A DNA stretch of 64,000 nt from Neptunomonas antarctica (lineage in GTDB: Bacteria; Pseudomonadota; Gammaproteobacteria; Pseudomonadales; Balneatricaceae), in assembly GCF_001305295.1 (NCBI RefSeq), contig NZ_LJSI01000053.1, forward strand, positions 434,001 to 498,000. The letters are read 5' to 3'. Position 1 is the first letter of the stretch; each line of letters starts with the position of its first letter. The position numbers and the translations under genes are program-made. The notes below the pieces were generated by a model. It was not told the origin of the DNA. It saw only the letters and a program-made list of their open reading frames with translations, and made no database searches. This document shows, piece after piece, positions 1 through 8,617 of the stretch.

Positions 1-1
1 G

Positions 2-110
2 TCACATACCTATGTGATAGTAGGTCTATAAAAATGTTTGTGCAGCGCAACAAAAAATGTTGACAAGCATGTGAATCCGACTAAAATGACCATCATTGTG
101 CAACGCAACA
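2..110 (+). promoter_or_regulatory. Promoter and operator region of phasin gene 1
   Basis: A sigma-70 promoter is visible: TTGACA at 60-65, 16 bases, TAAAAT at 82-87. Two near-identical sites flank it: TTGTGCAGCGCAACA at 38-52 and TTGTGCAACGCAACA at 96-110. Further up, TCACATACCTATGTGA at 2-17 is a perfect inverted repeat. TGC/GCA-rich sites around phasin promoters are typical of PhaR, the repressor that senses PHB granules, so these may be PhaR operators; that assignment is inference. The whole arrangement recurs before the second phasin gene. Confidence 0.7.
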
Positions 111-135
111 TAAACCAACATACAGGGATATTATC

Positions 136-441
136 ATGACTAACAACATCGATTTACAAAAGCCACTTGAAGCTGTTAAAACTTTAATGACTCTGCAGTC
201 TACTGCTATGAACCAGTCTGTTGAATTGCAGAAAAAAGCAGGTGAAGATCTGGCTTCTTTCTTCAAAGGCGAAGTTGAGAAAGCTAAAGAACTGAAAACT
301 CCAGAAGACTTTGTTAAATTCAACGTTGCAGCTAACACTGCACTGTTCGAAATGCTGAAAGCTCAAGGTGAAGCTTTCACCGCTTTGGCAACTTCTGCTA
401 GCAAGAATGCAATGGAAGAAATGCAGAAAATGGCTAAGTAA
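136..441 (+). CDS. Phasin family protein, copy 1
   Basis: 101-residue all-helical protein of the short phasin family, which coats polyhydroxyalkanoate granules in the cytoplasm. Residues 10-70 are heptad-like and rich in Lys, Glu and Ala (LEAVKTLM, VELQKKAGED, FFKGEVEKAKELKTPEDFVKF). It is preceded by AGGGATATTATC and followed by a strong terminator, so it is a single-gene transcript. It is almost identical to the gene at 924-1229. Granule binding is inferred from the family; no phaC is present in the window. Confidence 0.88.
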   Translation: MTNNIDLQKPLEAVKTLMTLQSTAMNQSVELQKKAGEDLASFFKGEVEKAKELKTPEDFVKFNVAANTALFEMLKAQGEAFTALATSASKNAMEEMQKMAK

Positions 442-460
442 TTAGCGATTCTCTTTAAGA

Positions 461-488
461 AAACCCGACATCTGTCGGGTTTTTTTTC
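461..488 (+). terminator. Terminator of phasin gene 1
   Basis: AACCCGACA-TCTGTCGGGTT stem followed by eight T residues, 20 bases after the stop codon; a classic rho-independent terminator. Confidence 0.9.
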
Positions 489-500
489 GCTTAAAATTTA

Positions 501-655
501 GGTTTTACTAAGCATCACCGTATTTCGTCCTGCATTTTCGGGCAAAACTAATAAAAACTCTTCCCCTCCATCCGTCTAATATATCTGCCTAATACATCAG
601 CATCCAGGGTAAAGATATCCACCTCATGACTTACGTGTTCAGAGCCTGATCAGTA
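501..655 (-). pseudogene. Relic of the 3' end of a GGDEF gene
   Basis: The plus strand here matches the 3' end of the cyclase gene at 1284-3467 in collinear pieces: TATTTCGTCCTG, then ACTAATAAAAACTC followed by TCCCCTCC, then the CTAATACATCAG block, then the ATCTCATGACT-like block. An internal stretch of about 150 bases of the functional copy is missing, and substitutions and small indels are frequent, so nothing can be translated. It sits after phasin terminator 1 exactly as the intact cyclase end sits after terminator 2, so it is the leftover of a tandem duplication. The remainder up to 786 shows nothing convincing. Confidence 0.75.
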
Positions 656-786
656 GTTTTCCTATGGGGTTGGCAATGGCGTTCTATCTCTGCCGAAAAC
701 GCCTGTCAAAGAGCGCTGAGTCTCTATATAGAATCATTTGGCTATGTCTAATGGATACTTGCGAAAGTAATGTATTCATTTTATCG

Positions 787-898
787 TCACATACCTATGT
801 GATAGTAGGTCTATCAAAATATTTGTGCGGTGCAGTAAAAAGAAGCATTGACAACGATGCGAATCTGACTAAAATAATCGTTATTGTGCAGTGCAACA
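787..898 (+). promoter_or_regulatory. Promoter and operator region of phasin gene 2
   Basis: Duplicate of the region before phasin 1: palindrome TCACATACCTATGTGA at 787-802, TGC-rich site TTGTGCGGTGCAGTA at 823-837, TTGACA at 848-853, TAAAAT at 870-875 (16-base spacer), and a second site TTGTGCAGTGCAACA at 884-898. The palindrome and promoter hexamers are unchanged between copies while the TGC-rich sites differ by a few bases. Confidence 0.7.
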
Positions 899-923
899 TA
901 ATTTAATTTACAAGGATATTATC

Positions 924-1229
924 ATGACTAACAACGCCGATTTACAAAAGCCTCTTGAAGCTGTTAAAACGCTAATGGCTCTTCAATCTACAGCTATGAA
1001 CGCGTCTGTCGAATTGCAGAAAAAAGCGGGTGAAGACATGGCTGCTTTCTTCAAAGGCGAAGCTGAGAAAGCTAAAGAATTGAAAACTCCGGAAGACGTT
1101 GTAAAATTCAACGTTGCCGCTAACACTGCATTGTTCGAAATGTTTAAAGCTCAAGGTGAAGCTTTCACTGCTCTTGCAACATCTGCTAGCAAAAATGCAA
1201 TGGAAGAAATGAAGAAAATGGCTAAGTAA
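924..1229 (+). CDS. Phasin family protein, copy 2
   Basis: 101 residues, differing from copy 1 at only about a dozen positions (for example A5, A25, M45, V59). A longer reading frame opens at 891, but the ATG at 924 is chosen because it follows AAGGATATTATC exactly as in copy 1 and gives the same protein length. Same family role: a surface protein of PHA storage granules. Own promoter and own terminator. The pair arose by a tandem duplication that also copied the neighbouring gene end. Confidence 0.88.
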   Translation: MTNNADLQKPLEAVKTLMALQSTAMNASVELQKKAGEDMAAFFKGEAEKAKELKTPEDVVKFNVAANTALFEMFKAQGEAFTALATSASKNAMEEMKKMAK

Positions 1230-1244
1230 TTAGCGATCATTTTT

Positions 1245-1274
1245 AAAAAATCCGACAGTTGTCGGATTTTTTTT
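1245..1274 (+). terminator. Terminator of phasin gene 2
   Basis: AATCCGACA-GTTGTCGGATT stem with A-run before and T-run after. It lies directly before the stop codon of the opposing cyclase gene, so it probably terminates in both directions. Confidence 0.88.
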
Positions 1275-1283
1275 GTCTGTAAT

Positions 1284-3467
1284 TTAGTCTTTACTGCGCG
1301 TTACCTTATTTCGTCCTGTGTCTTTGGCACTATATAGCAGCTCATCCAAGCGTTTTAGCAAAGAACCATAATCCTCATCTTCGCGAAGCTCTGCTACACC
1401 TGCGCTTAATGTGATTTTTATATCGGATAAAAATAGCTGCTGCTGGATATGCAAACGAACTTTATTCGCCAGATTGCATGCTCCATCAAGCGTTGTTTTA
1501 GGACAGACTAGTAAAAACTCCTCCCCTCCCCATCGGCCTAATACATCAGAGTTCCGGGTAAAGGTATCCATCTCATGACTCACCTGTATCAGAATCTCAT
1601 CACCGGTTTGGTGTCCGTATTGATCATTAATATTTTTAAAGAAATCCAAATCAAAAAGGGCCATCGAAACGGGTTCGTTATAACGTTTTGCCGAAGCAAT
1701 CACTATCTGAATTTCCTGATCTAATAAGTATCTGTTAGGTAGCCCGGTGAGTTGGTCTGTTGTGGCTTGTTTAGCTAGTTTCTGGTTAAGGACTTCAAGC
1801 TTTCTGTTGTATTTAGTGACTTCGCGATTACGATAAACGAGTACGAATACACATGACGTAATGACCGCAAGAATGCTTCCGAGCCATGTATAATTAAAAG
1901 GGTTATCGTAGGTGATCCCTATCCAGCTATTCTGTATTTTCTGATGCTGTTCACTGGAAATACTCTGAATGGCTTTGTTCATCAGTGGGATCCACTCCGG
2001 CCAGTCTTTTCTGATGCCAATGGCAATATCAAATTCAATAGGCAGCGTGCTTGATATTTTTAAATTAACGTAATTGCTTTTTTTAACGTTGTAAGCAATG
2101 ACTTCGAGGGAATCGATATAACCGAAAACTTTTTTCTCCGAGAGCAGTTTTAGTCCCTCCTGAACAGACAGTACTTCGATAAGGTTTATCTGTGGATACT
2201 TGTTATTTACGAGTAATGCCGCTGCGCTGTTTTTTATAATAGCTATAGATTGATCGGTAATCTTGCTTAAATCAGAGATGAAAAATTGATCCAGACGTGT
2301 GGCTAATACAATGGGCGAAGTGAATAACGTTTGAGTAAAATTCAGAAATTCTTTACGTGCATCGGTAGGGTTTATAGTAGTAATAATGTCACATTTCTTG
2401 TCTTTTATAAGCGCAATGGATTCGTTCCAATGGGACGTGGGTATTAGGGAGAAATTGACATCTAAACGTTGACGAATCACATCGACAAGATCAGCACTGA
2501 TACCCTCATATTTACCTTCTTTATTAATGCTTGAAAATGGTAGCCACTGAGGGCCAACGCACATTTTAAGAGTCGGTTGTTGATGTATTATAGATTTTTC
2601 GTCTTCACTAAAATTGATCACGTCATCTTTAGGCTTATTATCGACCAAGGGTTGTTGGCTAAACCATTGGGTTTGAATACGTATCCTTTCATGCGCTTTG
2701 AGTGCTGCCAATCCTTTATTAAGAATTGAAACGGCTTCTGGCCATTCCTTTCTTACGCCAAAGACCAGATTCAATTTCTGCGGTAGATGAAAAGCAATGT
2801 GCAGATAAGGCATGCCTAATTTATTCGCCAGATAGAGGGTGGCACCATTACCAAATGTTGCATCTGCAGCGCCTGTCGATATTGCCGAAAATAACTCTTC
2901 TACTGTGTCGACATAGAGAATACGAGATTCTTTAAATTGTTTCGCTAGCTCGATATCAGCCAGGTTTCCTTTTTGAATGACCAGTGTTTTATGCCGTAAG
3001 TCTGCTGGACTTTGGATTAATAGAGGATTGCCACTCGACGTGAATACAGATTTTTGGAGCGTTAAATAAGGGACGCTAAAATTAAGGTAGGATCTTCTTT
3101 TCTGAACAGCGGTCCCTGTACTTAGGCCATCTATTTCACGAGATTGTGCGCTTACCTGCATATCAGTCCATTGACCGGCTGTCAGTGTAAAATTTGCGCC
3201 GGTAAGCTGATTAATTTTTCTCAGAATATCCGCATCATAACCAGAAATATGTCCATTAGGGTTAACAATGACAAAAGGTTCCCATGACGCGTCTGTGCCC
3301 AGGGTTATTTCAGGGTGGTTTTGTAAAAATATTTTCTCTTGAGCGGATAAAATCACACTATGAGGGTTAGGTGAACTGTATTCAGAAAATACAAAAGCGG
3401 AACATGTTAATCCTAACCAGAGGAACAATACTTTGCTTAACTTATACGCAAACAATCTCTGATCCAT
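1284..3467 (-). CDS. Diguanylate cyclase with two periplasmic binding-protein domains
   Basis: 727 residues. A signal or membrane anchor (10-28) is followed by two tandem family-3 solute-binding domains (about 45-265 and 290-520), one transmembrane helix near 530-550, and a C-terminal GGDEF domain (about 565-727). The active site reads GGEEF, and an RNSD inhibitory I-site lies five residues before it, so both c-di-GMP synthesis and product inhibition are expected. Family knowledge: such proteins sense small ligands such as amino acids in the periplasm and signal through c-di-GMP in the cytoplasm. The ligand cannot be told. A decayed duplicate of its 3' end lies at 501-655. Confidence 0.9.
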   Translation of the reverse strand: MDQRLFAYKLSKVLFLWLGLTCSAFVFSEYSSPNPHSVILSAQEKIFLQNHPEITLGTDASWEPFVIVNPNGHISGYDADILRKINQLTGANFTLTAGQWTDMQVSAQSREIDGLSTGTAVQKRRSYLNFSVPYLTLQKSVFTSSGNPLLIQSPADLRHKTLVIQKGNLADIELAKQFKESRILYVDTVEELFSAISTGAADATFGNGATLYLANKLGMPYLHIAFHLPQKLNLVFGVRKEWPEAVSILNKGLAALKAHERIRIQTQWFSQQPLVDNKPKDDVINFSEDEKSIIHQQPTLKMCVGPQWLPFSSINKEGKYEGISADLVDVIRQRLDVNFSLIPTSHWNESIALIKDKKCDIITTINPTDARKEFLNFTQTLFTSPIVLATRLDQFFISDLSKITDQSIAIIKNSAAALLVNNKYPQINLIEVLSVQEGLKLLSEKKVFGYIDSLEVIAYNVKKSNYVNLKISSTLPIEFDIAIGIRKDWPEWIPLMNKAIQSISSEQHQKIQNSWIGITYDNPFNYTWLGSILAVITSCVFVLVYRNREVTKYNRKLEVLNQKLAKQATTDQLTGLPNRYLLDQEIQIVIASAKRYNEPVSMALFDLDFFKNINDQYGHQTGDEILIQVSHEMDTFTRNSDVLGRWGGEEFLLVCPKTTLDGACNLANKVRLHIQQQLFLSDIKITLSAGVAELREDEDYGSLLKRLDELLYSAKDTGRNKVTRSKD

Positions 3468-3706
3468 GGCTTCTCTGCTTTCTATTTAATTGAACGTTTG
3501 CTCATTAATTCCTTATATCAATAAAGTGTAGACCGTAATTGGGTTTTTTTCTTCATCAAGGTGAATGATATTGAATTAATTATCAGGCGACCAAAAAATC
3601 CATGTTTGGGTCGCCTTATCGCATCTGAAAGAAAGGCTGGTTAAGCCTCCTGCCAAATACATCCTGATCGAAATACGAGGCTACGGACTGTCTATATAAA
3701 GATTAT

Positions 3707-4288
3707 TTAAGCATTGACGGCGCGTGGGTCGCTCTCTGCTACACCATCAAACTCAAGCTTATTAGTACGGAAATCGGAAAGGTGGGGGTATTGTGCTAAA
3801 TTTGAGAGTTCCCTGAAGTGGACCCAATCTAAAAGGCAAAATAGGCAGATAGATGAGTAATCCCACGCGGAAAACTGTCCGTCTGCTACGGCTTGCTCTA
3901 AAATTGGCAGGGTGCGTTCGATACGTTCTTTTTGCAAATTTGTAATCAAAAGATCAGCATCGGTATTTATGTTTGATCGTGTCGATAGTAATAAGACGAC
4001 AAATGAATCATTGGCGGCATCAATCAGAGTCAATAGGTTTTCCTGATCCCAGCTGAGCGCGGTTCCTTTTTGCTTTTCATTCAGATAGCGATGAATAATT
4101 CGTGAATCATAAATGGTCTGTTTGTTATCAATCAAAACAGGGATTTTCATGGTGGGTGTATAAGTAGAGAGTGCCTCGCGGCCTTCGGGAGAGTATATGT
4201 TGAGGTCAATAAAATCATAGTCATGACCGTCTAAAAGCAAACGAATACGACGCACATAAGGTGACATGGCTGAGCCAATGAGTTTCAT
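3707..4288 (-). CDS. Glutathione S-transferase family protein
   Basis: 193 residues with an N-terminal thioredoxin-like GST domain (SPYVRRIRLLLDG, the cis-Pro loop KIPVLID, and the glutathione-binding YDSRIIHRYL) and a shorter helical C-terminal domain. The start is preceded by a TCTGGAGAAAG-type ribosome site. Family role: glutathione-dependent conjugation or isomerisation in the cytoplasm; the substrate is unknown. Stand-alone gene. A weak hairpin at 3634-3648 could end its transcript. Confidence 0.82.
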   Translation of the reverse strand: MKLIGSAMSPYVRRIRLLLDGHDYDFIDLNIYSPEGREALSTYTPTMKIPVLIDNKQTIYDSRIIHRYLNEKQKGTALSWDQENLLTLIDAANDSFVVLLLSTRSNINTDADLLITNLQKERIERTLPILEQAVADGQFSAWDYSSICLFCLLDWVHFRELSNLAQYPHLSDFRTNKLEFDGVAESDPRAVNA

Positions 4289-4437
4289 ACTTTCTCCAGA
4301 GTAATATTTATTGGTCGTTTAATGAGTATTTTTTCAAAGCTATTTCGTCACGTCTTTTATAGCGTAATAACAGCTTTTCTGAAACGTTAATTCCTGCCCT
4401 GCTGAAAGATAAGTAGTCAATGCATTATTGATGTACA

Positions 4438-5193
4438 TTATTCCAGCCAACCGCCTGTTGCTTGTAGCGGTTGTGAGCTTGCTGCGGAGGTTAGCCAGAC
4501 AACCATTGCTTTACGGTGCGCTTTATCGAACGCAGGTAGGTTGAAATACCATTGCTGTGTCTGACTCAGTGCCTGTAACTCTTGTAAAGCAACGAAGTCG
4601 TGGTGTAATTCTTTGCCGCTATTTTCACCGGCTGTGACGGATGTTTTTTGGTTAAATGACAAAATAACGAGATGCGCAGTGAGGTTCTCTGAGCGAGTGG
4701 GCTTCTCTGGAGTAGTGTCAGGGGCTTGGTATGCAATGCTAACCTGCTGATTGTCGTCAACACTCACGGTTAACTGACCGCCTTGTCTGGCTGAGTTAGA
4801 AGGCAGTGGTTGGCCGAGAAAAAAACCTTGCCATTCTTTGCCGTCTACCACCCATCCTGGCGTGTAAATGCTCTCGATTGAGCCCATTTTTTTCAGTGAA
4901 TACTGCCGTTCATTGAACTGGCTTTGTGCGTAAGGATCTTTCCAGCCAATGTAATCCCAGTAATCAACATGAAAGGCTATCGGTAGTTTTTGTGTCCATA
5001 GTCCGGGGTCGTTAAGCAGCGCGCCTAGCGTCCGGTCAGCGGGCGGGCAGCTAGAACAACCTTCAGATGTGTACAGCTCTATTAACTGAGGAATAGGCCC
5101 TGATTGCTCAAAAACTTGTGCGGCAGATGCCGTAAGTGATGATGAAAAACCAGCCAGGTAAACAAGCAATAAAGGAATTGAAATAGGGATCAT
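4438..5193 (-). CDS. DUF1223 family secreted thioredoxin-like protein
   Basis: 251 residues. An N-terminal signal peptide (about 1-25, ending SAA) precedes the family hallmark LIELYTSEGCSSCPPAD, with a CxxC pair in a thioredoxin-like fold, then FHVDYWDYIGWKDPYA. DUF1223 proteins are exported proteins of unknown function; the CxxC suggests redox activity in the periplasm (inference). No operon partner on this strand. Confidence 0.85.
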   Translation of the reverse strand: MIPISIPLLLVYLAGFSSSLTASAAQVFEQSGPIPQLIELYTSEGCSSCPPADRTLGALLNDPGLWTQKLPIAFHVDYWDYIGWKDPYAQSQFNERQYSLKKMGSIESIYTPGWVVDGKEWQGFFLGQPLPSNSARQGGQLTVSVDDNQQVSIAYQAPDTTPEKPTRSENLTAHLVILSFNQKTSVTAGENSGKELHHDFVALQELQALSQTQQWYFNLPAFDKAHRKAMVVWLTSAASSQPLQATGGWLE

Positions 5194-5442
5194 AGTGTTT
5201 ACTCTTTGAGTTCAAAATCACGTTAAGCTTATTTTTTTTATATTTTTTAAGACACATAATTATCAAGAGAGTTCATAAGGCCAACGTGCCTGTAATGAAA
5301 CAGAGGTCATAATGAATTTATGTTGTCACAGTATGATAAACGTGTTATTTAGCTACTTTTTTAAAGTCTCTTTTAACTCCTCTGGTTGAGGTGCCCAATG
5401 CATCAGTGTGTGGGATGTTGTAAGCATCGTTTGCCAATGTGA

Positions 5443-6588
5443 ATGGATTGTTATGTGATGCCGTCAACACCACCTGATTTACCGTTTGAGGCACGCTCCG
5501 CTAATGTGCCTGCACCGGAATTTGAGCTACCTGAAGCGTATCTCAGTTTATTATCTTCCTTAATTCGTAGTCCCAGTGTTGTTGGCTCGGAGCATTCCTT
5601 TTTCCGCGTATTGCAGCGTGAGTTGGAAGAGCGCGGAGCCAATGTTACCTGGTACGAAGGTGTCTTAGTGGCGCAAGGGAATAAACCGGATAGCGTTATG
5701 TTTTCGGCGCATGTTGATCGCCACGGGCTTATGTGTACCGGGCCTAATGAGTTTCAGTATGCCGCGTTTGTGTCGGGTGCACGTTCGGATCTGCTCGGCA
5801 ATTCGGTTAGCGAACAGTTAATGAACAAGATTGTTAATCGCTTTGAAGCTGAGGCTGTTTACGCCTATGAGCCTTGGTCCGGGGCTTATCGTGGACGCGG
5901 TGTGATTAACAGTGCTTATATTTGTGAATACCGCAACAACTTGATTTTTGAGCTCAAAGGACTTGAACATCTGGTGGCGGGAACGCCTGTGGCATTTGCC
6001 GACAAATTGAGAATAGAAAACAACGCATTGGTAGGGCAGTTGGATAATGTCCTGACGGCGGCGGCGTTAGTCTATATGTTTGAGATAGGTTTTCAGGGCA
6101 CGGCATTTTTTACCGCACAGGAAGAGGCCGGTAAAAGCTGGCGCTATCTGCTGGAGTGGTTCCGTCGATTTGGCGGCACAACTAACCAGTTGATTGTAGT
6201 TGATACCAGCCCTTATCCTGATCTTGAAACGGCGCAACAGCAACATCTGGTGTTGCGTAATAAAGATGCTAACGCGACATTCAATGCGGACCTGACACAG
6301 CAGCTAGTGTCTTTGTGTTTGCAGCATGATATTAGTTATCAAATGAAAGATCATTATGTAGACACGCAGAATGCACAGCGTATCGCAAATGGAGAATCAC
6401 CGGTTTCTCTTGGCTCTACTGAGCTGGGACGGATTATCTCGGCTTCCGGCGGCCTGGTTGATGGCACGACACTACAAATACCCAGTTCGGGTTACCACAC
6501 ATTATCAGAGTCGGCACCTATTGCTTCTGTCAGGGGATTTATTCAGATCTTGTCAGCGCTTGCGGGTTTGAGATTTCCTGAACATTAA
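5443..6588 (+). CDS. M42-type metallopeptidase / deacylase
   Basis: 381 residues with M20/M42 co-catalytic metal-site features: FSAHVDRHGLM (His ligand and Asp), GQLDNV (bridging Asp), FTAQEEAGKS (Glu-Glu base and ligand), VVDTSPYPD and a late SSGYHTLSE His. All key residues appear intact. The start could also be the ATG at 5458; neither has a clear ribosome site. It sits 14 bases before the ATP-grasp gene, so it probably trims or recycles what that ligase makes (inference from neighbourhood). Confidence 0.82.
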   Translation: MDCYVMPSTPPDLPFEARSANVPAPEFELPEAYLSLLSSLIRSPSVVGSEHSFFRVLQRELEERGANVTWYEGVLVAQGNKPDSVMFSAHVDRHGLMCTGPNEFQYAAFVSGARSDLLGNSVSEQLMNKIVNRFEAEAVYAYEPWSGAYRGRGVINSAYICEYRNNLIFELKGLEHLVAGTPVAFADKLRIENNALVGQLDNVLTAAALVYMFEIGFQGTAFFTAQEEAGKSWRYLLEWFRRFGGTTNQLIVVDTSPYPDLETAQQQHLVLRNKDANATFNADLTQQLVSLCLQHDISYQMKDHYVDTQNAQRIANGESPVSLGSTELGRIISASGGLVDGTTLQIPSSGYHTLSESAPIASVRGFIQILSALAGLRFPEH

Positions 6589-6602
6589 ACGAGCGACATC
6601 TC

Positions 6603-8063
6603 ATGCATAAAACTATCGTTGTTGTTGATACCCATGATCTGATCTTTGAAAACGATCACCTCAGTATTATTACTTTTGAACAATATTTAGCGGACTACCC
6701 AAAACGTAACGAGCCGAAAACTCGTCTTATTAACCTCTGTGATACCGAGCACTATCTGAGCCGGGGTTACTATTGCTCGCTTCTGGCGGAAGCGCGCCAG
6801 CATAAAGTGTTACCCAGTGTAAGTACGATTAATGATTTACGTGATTTATCCAATGATACCTCTGCTGGTCTGCAGTTTGCGGTGCCAGCAGAGCTGATCA
6901 GTTCAGTTCCACAAGATGAATCTATCGAATTTCTGGTATTTATGGGATGGGTGGGGCACGAGCCCTGGAAAAAACTGGCTAAGCAGCTGTTTGAAAAATA
7001 TCCTGCACCTATTCTGCATTTCAGTTTATCAAAAGACAGCAATGGGGTGCTGTTGCAGGTGAAACGGCATTCCTTTATCAATCTTTCTAAAGCAGATCAG
7101 GTACTGTTTTTAGAAAGGCTCAATGTATTTACTGAGCGCGTCTGGCGTACGCCAACGGCACGTAAAAAACAGCGTTGGGATATGGCCATTCTGGTTAATC
7201 CAAACGAAGAGCAGCCGCCCAGTGATAAAGATGCTATCAAACTGTTCATTAAAGCGGCCGCTAAAGTTGGCATTCATGCCGAGACAATTACGGCAGAACA
7301 GGGCAGCCAGATTTCCCAATATGATGCGTTGTTTATTCGTGAAACAACGGCAATTGATCATCATACTTATCGGTTGGCGCGTAAAGCCGAGCGCGAAGGT
7401 CTGGTCGTCATCGATGATTCTGCGTCTATTTTGCGCTGTTGTAATAAAGTTTTTCTGCATGATGCGTTCAGTTATAACGGTGTGCCTGCGCCTAAAACAC
7501 ATGTAGTTATTGGAGATTCAGAGCAAGATCTTGATCATATCGAATCCAGCTTTAGCTATCCTATCGTGCTTAAAATGCCCGAGGGGTCTTTTTCTAAAGG
7601 TGTTTTTAAAGTTAAGACCAGAGAAGAGTTGAAGCTTAAATTACAGGAACTCTTGGTTGATACCGCATTAGTACTGGTGCAAGAGTATCTGTATACCGAT
7701 TATGACTGGCGGATTGGGGTGCTGAATGGCCGGGCTATTTATGCCTGTCGTTATCACATGGTGCGCGATCACTGGCAAATTTATAATCATGGAAATCAAA
7801 AAAGTGAGTCGGGTGGTTTTGAAACACTGCCAACCTTTGAGGTACCCAAAAGCGTATTAGATGCCGCTCTGAAAGCCTGCGCCATGATCGGACGTGGACT
7901 GTATGGGGTTGATATTAAGCATAAGGATAATCAGGTTTATGTTATTGAAGTAAATGATAATCCGAGCATAGATCATGAGGTGGAAGATCTCTATCTGGGT
8001 AATGAGCTTTATATGCTGATTATGCAGGAGTTTGTTAGCCGTTTAGAACAACGGGGTCGGTAA
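6603..8063 (+). CDS. RimK-like ATP-grasp ligase with RLAN-type N-terminal domain
   Basis: 486 residues. An N-terminal domain (about 1-190) of the RimK-like ATP-grasp N-terminal kind is followed by an ATP-grasp domain (about 280-480): SYPIVLKMPEGSFSKGVFKV (ATP-binding lysine and loop), VLVQEYLYTDYDWRIGVLN, and the metal-binding VIEVNDNPSIDHEVED. The family forms amide bonds between amino acids or onto peptides at ATP cost in the cytoplasm. It is overlapped by the MgtC gene (TAATG) and lies close to a GNAT-C39 gene, a neighbourhood known from amidoligase surveys. The product is unknown. Confidence 0.85.
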   Translation: MHKTIVVVDTHDLIFENDHLSIITFEQYLADYPKRNEPKTRLINLCDTEHYLSRGYYCSLLAEARQHKVLPSVSTINDLRDLSNDTSAGLQFAVPAELISSVPQDESIEFLVFMGWVGHEPWKKLAKQLFEKYPAPILHFSLSKDSNGVLLQVKRHSFINLSKADQVLFLERLNVFTERVWRTPTARKKQRWDMAILVNPNEEQPPSDKDAIKLFIKAAAKVGIHAETITAEQGSQISQYDALFIRETTAIDHHTYRLARKAEREGLVVIDDSASILRCCNKVFLHDAFSYNGVPAPKTHVVIGDSEQDLDHIESSFSYPIVLKMPEGSFSKGVFKVKTREELKLKLQELLVDTALVLVQEYLYTDYDWRIGVLNGRAIYACRYHMVRDHWQIYNHGNQKSESGGFETLPTFEVPKSVLDAALKACAMIGRGLYGVDIKHKDNQVYVIEVNDNPSIDHEVEDLYLGNELYMLIMQEFVSRLEQRGR

Positions 8064-8548
8064 TGTCATTCGAGAACGAGTTGCTCTCTATCGCGCCTTA
8101 TGACTGGGCTGCTATTGGAACCGCTTTTTTTTGCGGTTCTATTATCGGTCTGGAGCGGCAGTTAAGGGGCAAACCGGTCGGTATTCGCACCTCTTCGTTG
8201 ATCACGTTGGGGACTTACATTTTTCTGGCAACCGCATTCCAGTTACATGGAGCAGCCGTTGATCCGTCACGTGTCATTGGGCAGGTGATTACCGGTATCG
8301 GTTTTCTGGGTGCAGGCGTGATGTTGGCAAAGAATGGCGCCGTTGTTGGTGTTACCTCTGCTGCCACGATCTGGATGCTGGCAGCCATAGGTGTAATGAT
8401 ATCGTCAGGGTACTTATTATCGTCGGTAAAGATTGCGGTATTGGTCGTGGTTATTTTATACGGTGTGGATTTTATGGAAGATCATACGAAAGCGTTTAGT
8501 CGCGGTGTGCATGCAAAAGTGCGTGGATATACGGTTAAAAATAAGTAA
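8063..8548 (+). CDS. MgtC/SapB family membrane protein
   Basis: 161 residues, four predicted membrane helices, with the family signatures GLERQLRGKPVGIRT and GIGFLGAGVMLAK. It is shorter than MgtC proper and lacks the C-terminal soluble domain. Its ATG overlaps the stop of the ATP-grasp gene (TAATG), so the two are translationally coupled. Its link to that ligase is not understood. Confidence 0.88.
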   Translation: MSFENELLSIAPYDWAAIGTAFFCGSIIGLERQLRGKPVGIRTSSLITLGTYIFLATAFQLHGAAVDPSRVIGQVITGIGFLGAGVMLAKNGAVVGVTSAATIWMLAAIGVMISSGYLLSSVKIAVLVVVILYGVDFMEDHTKAFSRGVHAKVRGYTVKNK

Positions 8549-8557
8549 ATATTAAGT

Positions 8558-8592
8558 GTTAATGAGGGTGTATTGCTATCACCCTCATTAAC
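8558..8592. terminator. Bidirectional terminator
   Basis: Perfect 13-base inverted repeat, GTTAATGAGGGTG at 8558-8570 and CACCCTCATTAAC at 8580-8592, between two convergent genes. No long T-run follows. Confidence 0.7.
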
Positions 8593-8617
8593 GCTGTATT
8601 TGTGGATAGTAGGCGTG

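Noticed and set aside
664-906. 80-codon plus-strand frame between the phasin genes
   Set aside because: It runs through the cyclase relic and the second phasin promoter; no ribosome site and no protein similarity to anything recognised.
3586-3615. Hairpin GGCGACC ... GGTCGCC after the GST gene
   Set aside because: Long loop and no T-run on the strand that would need termination; left unassigned.
7110-7506. Overlapping frames on both strands inside the ATP-grasp gene
   Set aside because: The ATP-grasp frame is intact with catalytic motifs; the others are shadows.
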